Shown piece by piece: positions 1-7,361 of a DNA stretch of 12,376 nt. Source of the stretch: an uncultured Collinsella sp. Lineage in GTDB: Bacteria; Actinomycetota; Coriobacteriia; Coriobacteriales; Coriobacteriaceae. The stretch lies in contig CABURV010000050.1 of the NCBI GenBank assembly GCA_902494035.1, positions 1-12,376 of the forward strand. Direction: 5' to 3'. The notes under the pieces are model-generated. The model saw nothing but the letters and a program-made list of their open reading frames with translations. It was not told where the DNA came from and searched no databases. Position numbers and translations under genes: made by a program. Numbering within the stretch: position 1 is the first letter of the stretch; each line of letters begins with the position of its first letter.

Positions 1-789
1 CCGCCTATCTCGGGTGAGGCCGGTTCGGGCACGATCTTCTTTAGCGGCTGCTCGCTTAAATGTATCTACTGCCAGAACCACGAGATCTCGACCGGCAATT
101 TTGGCCTTGAGATTTCGCCTGAGCGCCTGGTCGAGATTATGCTGGAGCTGCAGGACCAGGGTGCCAACAACATCAATTTGGTGACGGCGACGCACTATGC
201 GCACCTGTTGCCTGCTGCGATCGCCGCGGCACGGACGCGCGGGCTGGTCATCCCGATCGTCTACAACACGAGTGGTTACGAGCGCGCGAGTGCCGTGGCG
301 GCGCTGGGCGACCTGGTCGATGTGTGGCTCACCGACTTTAAATATGCCGATGCCGGGCTTGCGCAGTCGCTTTCTCATATTAAGGACTATCCGCGCGTGG
401 CCGTGTCGGGTCTGGCCCAGATGGCGCGCGAGATCGATCGCCGCGGGGGAGAGCTGGTGGACGAGGGCGGGCTCATGAAGCGCGGCATCATCGTGCGCCA
501 TCTGGTGCTGCCGGGACATGCAGACGATTCATGCCGCGTGCTGGACCTGGTGTGGCAGACGGTGGGCGACGTGCCGATCTCGGTCATGAACCAGTACACG
601 CCCAATGCGCTCATGCGAGAGCAGGGCGGCGACCTGGCGCGCGCCGTGACGCGCGAGGAGTACGAGCAGGTACTCGACCATGCCGACGACCTGGGCTTTA
701 CGACGATGTTTTGGCAAGAGGGCGGCGCGGTAGACGAGAGCTTTACCCCAGCGTTCGACACCACCGGCGTCCTCACCAGCGCAAAGTAG
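1..789 (+). CDS. PflX-like radical SAM protein, 5' end cut by the window
   Basis: The frame is open from base 1, so the start lies upstream; 262 residues are visible, ending at TAG 787-789. The radical SAM [4Fe-4S] motif CSLKCIYC is at visible residues 17-24 (Cys17, Cys21, Cys24), preceded by GTIFFSG. Further stretches typical of the group are YNTSGYE (88-94), DVWLTDFKY (107-115), RHLVLPG (166-172) and SVMNQYTP (194-201). Together they point to the PflX/COG1313 group, uncharacterised relatives of pyruvate formate-lyase activating enzyme. Members are expected to cleave S-adenosylmethionine reductively in the cytoplasm, but their physiological substrate is unknown to me. The family is usually near 300 residues, so perhaps 30-50 are missing. 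No glycyl-radical enzyme is visible nearby. An alternative is a more distant activase; the radical SAM call itself is firm. Confidence 0.88.
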   Translation, partial: PPISGEAGSGTIFFSGCSLKCIYCQNHEISTGNFGLEISPERLVEIMLELQDQGANNINLVTATHYAHLLPAAIAAARTRGLVIPIVYNTSGYERASAVAALGDLVDVWLTDFKYADAGLAQSLSHIKDYPRVAVSGLAQMAREIDRRGGELVDEGGLMKRGIIVRHLVLPGHADDSCRVLDLVWQTVGDVPISVMNQYTPNALMREQGGDLARAVTREEYEQVLDHADDLGFTTMFWQEGGAVDESFTPAFDTTGVLTSAK

Positions 790-793
790 TGCG

Positions 794-841
794 TTCGCCG
801 ATGATTTTTCTGGGACGGGGATTAAAAAATCATCGAGCGAA
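794..841. repeat. GGGGAC-type palindrome R0
   Basis: An imperfect inverted repeat begins 4 nt after the radical SAM stop codon. The inner arms CGATGATTTTT (799-809) and AAAAATCATCG (825-835) are an exact 11-bp match. The outer arms TTCGC (794-798) and GCGAA (837-841) add 5 bp across one bulged A. The loop, 810-824, is CTGGGACGGGGATTA. No T-run follows the stem, so it does not look like an efficient intrinsic terminator. The GGGAC-containing core between perfect arms resembles the other palindromes in this window, although it is the most divergent copy. Confidence 0.65.
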
Positions 842-886
842 TGGTAGTCAAAAAAGCCGCGCCCCAAAAAGACTGGTTATTGGGCG

Positions 887-914
887 TTGACAGTTGGCGA
901 GCCGTAGGTAAAAT
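887..914 (+). promoter_or_regulatory. Sigma-70-type promoter of tRNA-Ala
   Basis: A perfect -35 box TTGACA (887-892) is followed after 16 bp by TAAAAT (909-914). Transcription would start near 921, a few bases before the tRNA. This is the strongest canonical promoter in the window and fits a stable-RNA gene. Confidence 0.8.
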
Positions 915-927
915 ATCGACTTATCCT

Positions 928-1000
928 GGGGACGTAGCTCAGTTGGGAGAGCGCTGCCGTCGCATGGCAGAGGCCGAGGGTTCGACTCCCTTCGTCTCCA
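928..1000 (+). tRNA. tRNA-Ala (anticodon CGC)
   Basis: The 73 nt fold into a full cloverleaf: acceptor 928-934 with 993-999, D stem 937-940 with 949-952, anticodon stem 954-958 with 966-970, T stem 976-980 with 988-992, and T loop TTCGACT (981-987). The anticodon is CGC (961-963), reading GCG alanine codons, which are common in this GC-rich sequence. The third acceptor pair is G930-T997, i.e. the G3:U70 wobble that identifies alanine tRNAs, so identity is supported twice. The discriminator base is A1000. The CCA tail is not encoded (CCG follows) and must be added after transcription. Confidence 0.97.
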
Positions 1001-1015
1001 CCGTTGGATTTGATA

Positions 1016-1046
1016 AGCCGCTGACATTGTGTCGGCGGCTTTTTTT
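1016..1046 (+). terminator. Intrinsic terminator of the tRNA-Ala unit
   Basis: AGCCGCTGACA (1016-1026) pairs with TGTCGGCGGCT (1030-1040) in an 11-bp stem with one G-U pair and a 3-nt loop. A run of seven T follows (1040-1046). This is a classic rho-independent terminator 15 nt after the tRNA. Its end lies only 18 nt before the start codon of the next gene. Confidence 0.9.
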
Positions 1047-1064
1047 AAAAGAAAGGGCTGTACC

Positions 1065-1523
1065 ATGGCCGAGCTTGAGTCCCAACCATTGTCCGACGAG
1101 GAGCGCGCTGAGTTGGAAGAGCTCCGCGCCGAGAAGGCCCGCCGCGAGGCTCGGGAAGAGGCCCGTCGCGAGCGTGAGGAGCTGGCTGCCCTGCGTGCCG
1201 AGCGTGCGAAGGCCGAGGAGGTCGCCGCGAACGCCGCATCCGCATCGGCGCCCGCGCCTGCACCCAAGCCCGCTGCTGCGAAGCCTGCACCTGCCGCGCC
1301 CAAACCTCAGCCTAAAAAGGCCGCTCGTCCCAAGTCCGACGAGCCCAAGTCGAGCCGTGACGAGATGACCTTTGCCCAGCGCATGGTTACCTCCAAGGAG
1401 CCTACGGGCGAGAACGAGATCCCTGGCATGGCGCCGGCTCAAAAAATCATCATTGTCCTTGCCCTCATCGCGTTTGTCATCTTTATGGGCTACACGATCC
1501 TGACCAGCATGGGCCTGCTCTAA
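1065..1523 (+). CDS. Small coiled-coil protein with C-terminal membrane anchor, function unknown
   Basis: 152 residues, in three parts. Residues about 10-54 are almost purely Glu/Arg/Ala/Leu and should form a long charged helix or coiled coil. Residues 55-92 are an Ala/Pro/Lys-rich flexible linker. Residues about 126-148 are a single hydrophobic segment ending two to four residues from the C-terminus, giving the look of a tail-anchored membrane protein whose helix faces the cytoplasm. I do not recognise a named family. The ATG at 1065 is preferred because GAAAGGG (1051-1057) sits 7 nt upstream; an upstream in-frame codon at 1029 lies inside the tRNA terminator. There is little room for a separate promoter: CTGACA (1021-1026) and TTTAAA (1044-1049) are spaced 17 bp but would start transcription inside the ribosome-binding site. 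Expression may come from read-through of the tRNA terminator. Confidence 0.8.
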   Translation: MAELESQPLSDEERAELEELRAEKARREAREEARREREELAALRAERAKAEEVAANAASASAPAPAPKPAAAKPAPAAPKPQPKKAARPKSDEPKSSRDEMTFAQRMVTSKEPTGENEIPGMAPAQKIIIVLALIAFVIFMGYTILTSMGLL

Positions 1524-1607
1524 CCGATTTGCATCGGGCGTCATGTCCGCATCCTCTGCTCTCGTCTAACCCTCAAATTCTGTACCACACATCCGAAAGG
1601 TCGCCCC

Positions 1608-3113
1608 ATGGCTTTGACCGACATCTCGCATCCCACCGACATTGCAATGCTCACCGATCTGTACGAGCTCACTATGGCCCAGGGCCTGTGGGAGAGCGGC
1701 AAGGCCAATGAGCAGGGTTGTTTTACCGCGTTTTACCGCGACCATCCCTTTGGCAGCGCCTATGCCGTCATGTGCGGCACCGCCGAACTGCCCGAGCTGG
1801 TCGAGAATCTGCGCTTTACGCCCGAGGACATCGACTACCTCGCCTCGCTCCAGGCCCCTGCCGGCGGCGCGATGTTCAAACCTGGATTCCTCGACTACCT
1901 GCGCGATTTTCGTGCGCATGTAAACATCGACGCCGTGCCCGAGGGCGAGCTCGTCTTTCCGCGCGAGCCCATGGTGCGCGTCACCGGCCCCGCGCTGGAG
2001 TGCCAGCTGCTCGAGACGGCGCTGCTCAACATCGTCGGGTTCCAGACGCTTGTCGCCACCAAGACGGCGCGCGTGGTGCTCGCCGCCGACGGTCGCCCCG
2101 TGGCGGAGTTTGGCCTGCGCCGAGCCCAGGGTCCCGATGGCGGCCTGGCCGTTGCGCGCGCGAGCTACGTTGCCGGCTGCTCCTCTACGTCCAATGTGCT
2201 CGCCGGCCGCCGCTACGGTATTCCCGTCTTTGGCACGCATGCGCACAGCTGGGTGATGAGCTTCGATTCCGAGCTCGAGGCCTTCCGCGCATTTGCCAAG
2301 TCGAGCCCCAAGAACTGTACGCTGCTCATCGACACCTACGATGTACGCGAGGGCTGCGAGCATGCCATTACGGTTGCCAAGGAGATGGAGGCGGTGGGCG
2401 AGCGCCTGTCGGCTATTCGCATCGACTCGGGCGACCTCGCCAAGCTGTCCAAGTATGTCCGCGGCCGTTTTGATGCTGAGGGCCTGCCCTATGTGGGGAT
2501 CTCGGTTTCCAACGATCTTGATGAGTACACGATTCAGTCGCTGCTCGACCAGGGCGCGCCCATCGACAGCTTTGGCGTGGGTACCAAGCTCGCGACCTGC
2601 TATGACCAGCCGGCGCTGGGCGGCGTGTACAAGCTTTCCGCCCGCCGTGCGAGCGAGGCAGATCCATGGACGCCGGTGGTCAAGCTCTCCGAGCAGCCCT
2701 ACAAGCGCACGATCCCGGGTGTGCAACGCGTGCGCCGTTATTACGACGGCTTTGGCGGCCCGGTCTGCGACATGATCTACGACGAGGACCATCTGGCGGG
2801 GGAGGGCGCCGCGCGCGGCAATACCCTCGTGGCCGTGAATGATGCCGCCCTGGTGACTGACGTGTCCGAACTTGAGTATCGCGAGCTGCTGGTGCCGATC
2901 GTGCGCGATGGCAGTGCGGTGGCTCCGCGTGAGAGCATCCAGGACGCGCGCGAGCGCTGTGCTTGGGCACTCGATCATCTGGACGCAGCTTTCAAGCGCT
3001 TCCTGTACCCGCAGACCTATGTGGTGGGCATGGAGCAGGGCCTGGCTCAGGTGCGCGACGAGCTCGTGCGCAAGAACATGGCCGCGGCCTCTGCCTTTCC
3101 CTGGGCTCACTAA
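1608..3113 (+). CDS. pncB: Nicotinate phosphoribosyltransferase
   Basis: 501 residues. The enzyme joins nicotinate to PRPP with ATP hydrolysis to give nicotinate mononucleotide, the entry step of NAD salvage in the cytoplasm. Family hallmarks are the N-terminal TDLYELTMAQG (residues 16-26), FGLRRAQG (168-175), GTHAHSW (209-215) where the autophosphorylated histidine of this family is expected, IDTYD (241-245), RIDSGDL (271-277) and FGVGTKL (322-328). Length fits the longer bacterial form of the family. The start is supported by GAAAGG (1595-1600), 7 nt before ATG. The 84 nt separating it from the preceding gene contain only a weak hairpin (CCGAT/ATCGG at about 1524-1537) and no promoter I would defend. 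An almost full-length open frame on the opposite strand is a codon-bias shadow. Confidence 0.96.
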   Translation: MALTDISHPTDIAMLTDLYELTMAQGLWESGKANEQGCFTAFYRDHPFGSAYAVMCGTAELPELVENLRFTPEDIDYLASLQAPAGGAMFKPGFLDYLRDFRAHVNIDAVPEGELVFPREPMVRVTGPALECQLLETALLNIVGFQTLVATKTARVVLAADGRPVAEFGLRRAQGPDGGLAVARASYVAGCSSTSNVLAGRRYGIPVFGTHAHSWVMSFDSELEAFRAFAKSSPKNCTLLIDTYDVREGCEHAITVAKEMEAVGERLSAIRIDSGDLAKLSKYVRGRFDAEGLPYVGISVSNDLDEYTIQSLLDQGAPIDSFGVGTKLATCYDQPALGGVYKLSARRASEADPWTPVVKLSEQPYKRTIPGVQRVRRYYDGFGGPVCDMIYDEDHLAGEGAARGNTLVAVNDAALVTDVSELEYRELLVPIVRDGSAVAPRESIQDARERCAWALDHLDAAFKRFLYPQTYVVGMEQGLAQVRDELVRKNMAAASAFPWAH

Positions 3114-3120
3114 TTCCTTG

Positions 3121-3154
3121 GGCGGTAGGGGCGAGTCACGCTCCCTTGGCCGCC
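3121..3154 (+). other. Weak hairpin between pncB and proB
   Basis: GGGGCG (3128-3133) can pair with CGCTCC (3139-3144) over a 5-nt loop, flanked by GGCGG (3121-3125) and CCGCC (about 3150-3154). The internal loop is asymmetric and no T-run follows. It might modestly reduce read-through from pncB into proB, but it may also be chance in GC-rich DNA. Confidence 0.25.
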
Positions 3155-3192
3155 AGCTCGGCCGTTCGCTGAACAGTTGATTGGTTTGACGT

Positions 3193-4320
3193 ATGACGAC
3201 TTCTTATAAAACGATGGTGGTAAAGATCGGTTCGTCCACGGTGGTGGGTGCCGATGGCAAGGTCAACCGCGCCTTTATCGGCGGACTTGCCGATCAGGCC
3301 GCAGCGCTGCGCAAGCTCGGCTGGCGTCTGGTCGTGGTGAGCTCGGGCGCTATCGCCTGTGGCTATCCCGTGTTGGGTTTCGACCGCAAGCCGGTCGGCG
3401 ACCTGCCGAGCCTGCAGGCCTGCGCCTCGGCCGGCCAGTGCATCATCTCGTCGGCCTACGACGAGGAGTTCCATGCGCGCGACCTGCTCACCTCGCTCGT
3501 GCTGCTCACGCGCCACGATACGGCCCGCCGCACGTCCTACCTGCACGCGCGCGACGCCCTGCTGCGCCTGGTTGAGCTGGGCGTGGTGCCGGTCGTCAAC
3601 GAGAACGATACCGTCACCGTCGACGAGATCAAGTTTGGCGACAACGACACGCTGGCGGCGCTTGTGAGCTGCCTGGTTTCTGCCGATCTGTGCGTGACGC
3701 TCTCGGACATCGATGGTCTCTATACTGCCAATCCGCATGAGGACCCCACGGCCGAGTTTGTTCCTGTCGTGCATAAGATCGATGCCAAGATTATCGCCTC
3801 GGCAGGCGATTCTTCGACTTCGGTGGGCACGGGCGGCATGATCACCAAGATTCGCGCGAGCCGCATCCTGATGACGGCGGGTATTCAGAGCGTGATTTGC
3901 TCGGGTGAGGAGCCCGATGCGCTCGTGCGCCTCGCCCGCGGCGAGGGCGTGGGCACGCTGTTCGATCCGCCGGCGGAGCGTCTGGACATCGCACCCCGCA
4001 AGCTGTGGATCGCACTGGGCGACAAGGCGCATGGCTCGGTGACGGTTGATGATGGTGCTGCGAAGGCGCTGGTCAGCCGTGGCTCTTCCTTGCTTGCGGT
4101 GGGTATTCGCGAGGTCGATGGCCAGTTTGCCGAGGGCGATGTGCTCGATGTGTGCGATCCGAGCGGTATGGTCGTCGCCCGCGGTATCGCCGAGGCCGAT
4201 TCGGACGTGCTGGAACTTGCTGCCGGTCGCCGCCAAGACCAGATTGCCAGCAACCGCCTGCTGGCAGACCTGGCCGAGAAGCCGGCGATACACAGGGATA
4301 ACTTGATCGTATTTGCATAA
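3193..4320 (+). CDS. proB: Glutamate 5-kinase
   Basis: 375 residues. The enzyme phosphorylates L-glutamate to gamma-glutamyl phosphate, the committed step of proline synthesis. The amino-acid kinase domain begins with VVKIGSS (residues 9-15) and continues with VVVSSGAIACG (47-57), VVPVVNENDTV (132-142), KFGDNDTLAALV (147-158) and the TGGMITK nucleotide-site motif (218-224). The C-terminal ~100 residues have the position and character of the PUA domain found in many bacterial ProB proteins, including RGIAEADSD near residues 334-342. Total length matches the usual ~370. The start at 3193 gives the usual short lead before VVKIGSS, but I see no good Shine-Dalgarno upstream, so translation initiation may be weak. 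ProA is encoded on the same strand 1.7 kb further on, separated by an inverted gene instead of following directly. Confidence 0.96.
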   Translation: MTTSYKTMVVKIGSSTVVGADGKVNRAFIGGLADQAAALRKLGWRLVVVSSGAIACGYPVLGFDRKPVGDLPSLQACASAGQCIISSAYDEEFHARDLLTSLVLLTRHDTARRTSYLHARDALLRLVELGVVPVVNENDTVTVDEIKFGDNDTLAALVSCLVSADLCVTLSDIDGLYTANPHEDPTAEFVPVVHKIDAKIIASAGDSSTSVGTGGMITKIRASRILMTAGIQSVICSGEEPDALVRLARGEGVGTLFDPPAERLDIAPRKLWIALGDKAHGSVTVDDGAAKALVSRGSSLLAVGIREVDGQFAEGDVLDVCDPSGMVVARGIAEADSDVLELAAGRRQDQIASNRLLADLAEKPAIHRDNLIVFA

Positions 4321-4334
4321 CCAATTGACGCTGC

Positions 4335-4432
4335 AAACGCCCCTAAGCGGCAATCTGACGTTCAATCGTCGGGCATGACCAAAAGGTCAATGCCCTCCTC
4401 TTTCACGTCACCTTGCTCGCTTAGGGGCGTTT
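4335..4432. other. 98-nt nested inverted-repeat element (candidate structured RNA or bidirectional terminator)
   Basis: The ends are exact 15-bp inverted repeats: AAACGCCCCTAAGCG (4335-4349) and its complement at 4418-4432. Inside, TGACGT (4356-4361) pairs with ACGTCA (4405-4410). Within that, GGGCATGACC (4371-4380) pairs with 4385-4395 around an AAAA loop with one bulged A. GACG/CGTC (4357-4360 with 4467-like inner copy 4367-4370) offers an alternative small hairpin. The result is three stacked helices on one axis separated by internal loops. It lies 14 nt after the proB stop, facing the 3' end of the inverted hydrolase gene. TTTT follows on the plus strand (4430-4433), so it may terminate transcription, but the structure is far larger than a terminator needs. 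I cannot assign it to a known RNA family. Confidence 0.55.
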
Positions 4433-4466
4433 TCGCTTTCCGTCCTCTACCTGCGGCATTGTCGTT

Positions 4467-4510
4467 GCCGGCACTTGTTCGGCACTTGGGGACGTTCCTT
4501 TTGTGCCGGC
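4467..4510. repeat. GGGGAC-type palindrome R3
   Basis: GCCGGCAC (4467-4474) is exactly complementary to GTGCCGGC (4503-4510). A second CGGCAC (4480-4485) can pair with the same 3' arm, giving a tighter hairpin around the core TTGGGGACGTTCCTTTT (4486-4502). Another GGGGAC occurs just outside at 4515-4520. The element lies 20 nt past the 3' end of the minus-strand hydrolase gene. No clear T-run follows it in either direction. Confidence 0.6.
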
Positions 4511-4529
4511 AGGTGGGGACTCTCTTTAG

Positions 4530-5948
4530 TTAGAAGATCCGGCGCAGGTCTCCGCGGTTGAGCGCTTCGTCGAAGAGGCGCTTGAACACCACGCTGCCGT
4601 GCAGGCCGTCGTGCTCGAACTCGTTGGTTACCCAGGCATGCGAGTTGCCCACGCGGCTGAGCGTGTCGAGCTGCAGGTCCGAATCCACGTACATGTCGTC
4701 GAAATACACCGCGGCCTGGAGCGGCACTTCGTTGCAGGCCAGGCGCTGCGGGTCGTAGATCTTGTCCCAGCTTGTGTCTTCCATCAGCAGGTCCATGGCG
4801 GGCTTGAAGGGCTTGAGCTCGGGCATCTGCTCGAACATCCACGGGAACATGGCCTCGCCGGTAAACATGAGCGGGCGCGCGAGGGTGTCGAACTCGGTGC
4901 GGTGAGCCTTCTCTTCAGCCGCGGCCCAGCCAATGGGCATAGTGTCACCGTCGGCGTATATGAACTCCTGCAGCGTCCAGTACAGCGGATTCGTGCGCGT
5001 GTTGGTGCGCTCGAAGGCGCGCATCAAAAAGCTGTCAGATACCGAGGCGTTGCAGGTCAGCGTGCCGTCGCCATCAACAAAAGCGTGATCGATAATCCAA
5101 TGCATGCGTTCAAAGCTCGGCTTCATGCCAAAGTCGCTGCCCATGAGCTGTAGGCGCTCGACCGTCATCGGCGAGCCGTCGGGCAGCACGGGCTTCTGTG
5201 CCTCGAGCGCATCGGCCAGGGCTGCCACGCGCTCGACGTCGGCGGGGTAGCGGTCGTAATACTGCTGCGTCTTGGCGGCCATGCGCGGGAAGGTGTGCGC
5301 GTAGACCTCGCTGGCGCTCGCCGGCACGTGGGGGATGCCGCCGCAGGTAAAGCTCGCCGCCACGCCCTCGGGGAAGAGCGACAGATAGCTCAGCGTCAAA
5401 AAGCCGCCGTAGCTCTGGCCGAGCGTGACCCACGGCTTGCCGCCAAAGCCCACCAGGCGCAAGTACTCAAAATCGCGCACGATGGAGCTGGCGAGGTGGC
5501 GCTTGAGGAAGTCCGCCTGCGAGCGGGCCGCATTGGCGCCTGCTGCCTCGGCGCGATCGCCCAAGGCGGCAATCGTGCGCCCGTCCACGCAGCTACTGCG
5601 TCCGGTGCCGCGCTGGTCGGGAAGGACCACGCGGAAGTGCTTGACGGCCTCCTCGATCCAGCCGTCGCTTGTGGGCGACAGCGGACGCGGGCTCTCGCCG
5701 CCGGGGCCGCCCTGCAAAAACAGGAGCAGCGGCAGATCGTCGTTGATGCGGTCGGGCGCGCAAACCACGCGGTAGAAGAGCTTGATGCTCTCGGGCGCGC
5801 CGGCGATGGGTGCCGGCATAGCGCCGCGGCGTATGGTGCTGCCGACGGCCAGGAGCATCGGCTCCAGGCCGCGCCAGTCAAGGGGGACGACGATGCTGTG
5901 GTCCTCGACGTAAAGGCCGGGGACGTGGTACGAAGTGATGAGGGCCAT
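4530..5948 (-). CDS. Alpha/beta hydrolase, S33 proline-iminopeptidase-like
   Basis: 472 residues from the chosen ATG. Members of peptidase family S33 cleave N-terminal residues, classically proline, from peptides, and others act as esterases or amidases. Visible motifs are QGGPGGES (residues 79-86, oxyanion-hole HGGPG-like turn), PDQRGTGRSS (110-119), the nucleophile elbow GQSYGGF (177-183, Ser179), an Asp-rich stretch YFDDMYVDSD near 415-424 that may hold the catalytic Asp, and HDGLHGS (446-452) with the likely catalytic His450. No signal peptide is seen, so it should be cytoplasmic. The start at 5948 is preferred over an upstream in-frame ATG at 6029 because GGAAGA (complement of 5954-5959) lies 5 nt before it and homology-like sequence begins soon after. 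It sits inverted between proB and proA. Substrate specificity cannot be read from sequence. Confidence 0.85.
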   Translation of the reverse strand: MALITSYHVPGLYVEDHSIVVPLDWRGLEPMLLAVGSTIRRGAMPAPIAGAPESIKLFYRVVCAPDRINDDLPLLLFLQGGPGGESPRPLSPTSDGWIEEAVKHFRVVLPDQRGTGRSSCVDGRTIAALGDRAEAAGANAARSQADFLKRHLASSIVRDFEYLRLVGFGGKPWVTLGQSYGGFLTLSYLSLFPEGVAASFTCGGIPHVPASASEVYAHTFPRMAAKTQQYYDRYPADVERVAALADALEAQKPVLPDGSPMTVERLQLMGSDFGMKPSFERMHWIIDHAFVDGDGTLTCNASVSDSFLMRAFERTNTRTNPLYWTLQEFIYADGDTMPIGWAAAEEKAHRTEFDTLARPLMFTGEAMFPWMFEQMPELKPFKPAMDLLMEDTSWDKIYDPQRLACNEVPLQAAVYFDDMYVDSDLQLDTLSRVGNSHAWVTNEFEHDGLHGSVVFKRLFDEALNRGDLRRIF

Positions 5949-5986
5949 GTGAGTCTTCCGTTCGTTGCGGTGTTTCGGGTTGACCA

Positions 5987-6017
5987 ATTCTACCGCCGCG
6001 GGCGAGGCCATGCGCAA
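5987..6017 (-). promoter_or_regulatory. Possible promoter of the S33 hydrolase gene
   Basis: On the minus strand TAGAAT (complement of 5987-5992) is a good -10 box, about 39 nt before the start codon. The best -35 candidate, TTGCGC (complement of 6012-6017), is 19 bp away, which is longer than ideal. It lies in the 112-nt divergent region shared with proA. For proA itself I find only TACCAT (6024-6029) without a matching -35 box. Confidence 0.3.
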
Positions 6018-6060
6018 ATCGGCTACCATGGTTGCAAACTTCTAGGAGAAAGGGCCGCCC

Positions 6061-7347
6061 ATGTCGGTCGATATAGCCACGTATGTCCACGATCTTGCCA
6101 TTGCCGCCAAGGCAGCGTCGGCCTCGCTTGCCACGGCGAGCGATGAGCGGCGCCAGGAGGCCGTGCGCGCCATGGCCGCAGCACTGCGCAACGGTGTCGA
6201 CTCCATCGTCGCCGCCAACGAGCTCGATATGTCCGCTGCGCGCGATGCGGGCACCTCAGCGGGGCTCCTCGATCGCCTGCTGCTGACGCCCGAGCGCGTC
6301 GAGGGCATGGCCGCCGGCCTGGAAAAGCTCGCCGAGCTGCCCGATCCCGTCGGCCGCGTGCTCGACCACCGCGTGCTTGCAAGCGGCGTGGACCTGACCC
6401 GTGTGAGCGTGCCGCTGGGCCTGGTCGCTATGGTCTACGAGGCGCGCCCCAACGTGACGGCCGACGCCGCGGGCATCTGCATCCGCACCGGCAACGCCTG
6501 CATTCTGCGCGGCGGCTCGCTGGCTTATCACTCGTGTGCCATGATCGCCGAGCTGCTGGCCGATGCGCTCGAGACCAAGGGTTTCCCGCGCGAGGCCGTG
6601 TCGATGATCGAGTCCACCGACCGCGAGGCCACTGGCGAGCTCATGAAGCTCCGCGGCGTTGTCGACGTACTCATTCCGCGCGGCGGTGCAGGCCTGATCC
6701 AGCGCTGCGTGCGCGAGTCGCTTGTGCCGGTGATCGAGACGGGCACGGGCAACTGCCACATCTACGTGCATGAATCCGCCGACTTTGATAAGGCGCTCAA
6801 CATTATCGTTAATGCCAAGACCCAGCGTGTAGGCGTGTGCAATGCCGCCGAGTCGCTGCTGGTCGACCGTGCTGTGGCTGATGCGTTTTTGCCTGCGGTC
6901 GTTGCCGTGCTGCACGACCACGGCGTGCTCATTCACGGCGACGAAGCCACGTGCGCCGCGTGCGCCGACGCCAGCTTTGTGGAAGGCGATGACTACGTCG
7001 CCGCGACTGAGGAGGACTGGGGTCGCGAGTACCTAGCGCTCGAGATGAGCGTGAAGGTCGTGGCAAACGAGGACGAGGCCATCGCACACATCAACCGCTA
7101 CGGCACGATGCACTCCGAGGCCATCGTTGCCGAGGACACGGATGCTTGCGAGCGCTTCCTGGATGCGGTCGATGCCTCGGCCGTGTACGCCAACGCCAGC
7201 ACGCGTTTCACCGACGGCGGCGAGTTTGGCCTGGGCGCCGAGATCGGTATCTCGACCCAAAAGCTCCATGCCCGCGGCCCCTTCGCCGCCGAGGCCCTCA
7301 CCACTTACAAATACAAGCTCCGAGGCACCGGTCAGGTCCGCCCCTAA
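6061..7347 (+). CDS. proA: Gamma-glutamyl phosphate reductase
   Basis: 428 residues. The enzyme reduces gamma-glutamyl phosphate with NADPH to glutamate semialdehyde, which cyclises to pyrroline-5-carboxylate, the second step of proline synthesis after ProB. It has the aldehyde-dehydrogenase fold: VYEARPNVTADA (residues 125-136), GNACILRGG (144-152), PRGGAGLI (206-213), ETGTGNCH (226-233), the catalytic cysteine motif QRVGVCNAAE (255-264, Cys260) and the C-terminal EIGISTQKLHARGP (394-407). Length is normal for the family (about 415-430). A strong ribosome-binding site AGGAG with AAAGGG (6044-6053) precedes ATG. It is read divergently from the S33 hydrolase gene, so unlike a classical proBA operon it needs its own promoter. 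Confidence 0.97.
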   Translation: MSVDIATYVHDLAIAAKAASASLATASDERRQEAVRAMAAALRNGVDSIVAANELDMSAARDAGTSAGLLDRLLLTPERVEGMAAGLEKLAELPDPVGRVLDHRVLASGVDLTRVSVPLGLVAMVYEARPNVTADAAGICIRTGNACILRGGSLAYHSCAMIAELLADALETKGFPREAVSMIESTDREATGELMKLRGVVDVLIPRGGAGLIQRCVRESLVPVIETGTGNCHIYVHESADFDKALNIIVNAKTQRVGVCNAAESLLVDRAVADAFLPAVVAVLHDHGVLIHGDEATCAACADASFVEGDDYVAATEEDWGREYLALEMSVKVVANEDEAIAHINRYGTMHSEAIVAEDTDACERFLDAVDASAVYANASTRFTDGGEFGLGAEIGISTQKLHARGPFAAEALTTYKYKLRGTGQVRP

Positions 7348-7361
7348 CGACCGCGCAAGAA

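Noticed and set aside
1566..3110. Long open frame on the minus strand opposite pncB, and similar ones opposite proB (3136-4365) and argS (8934-10817)
   Set aside because: High-GC codon use avoids the codons whose complements are stops, so full-length antisense frames arise automatically. The sense strands carry unmistakable enzyme motifs; the antisense products are low-complexity and lack ribosome-binding sites.
4375..4533. Short plus-strand frame of about 52 codons starting within the 98-nt structured element
   Set aside because: No ribosome-binding site, and its sequence is explained by inverted repeats and palindrome R3.
5980..6029. proA promoter using TTGACC (5980-5985) with TACCAT (6024-6029)
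   Set aside because: The boxes are 38 bp apart, far from the 16-18 bp needed, and neither has another good partner.
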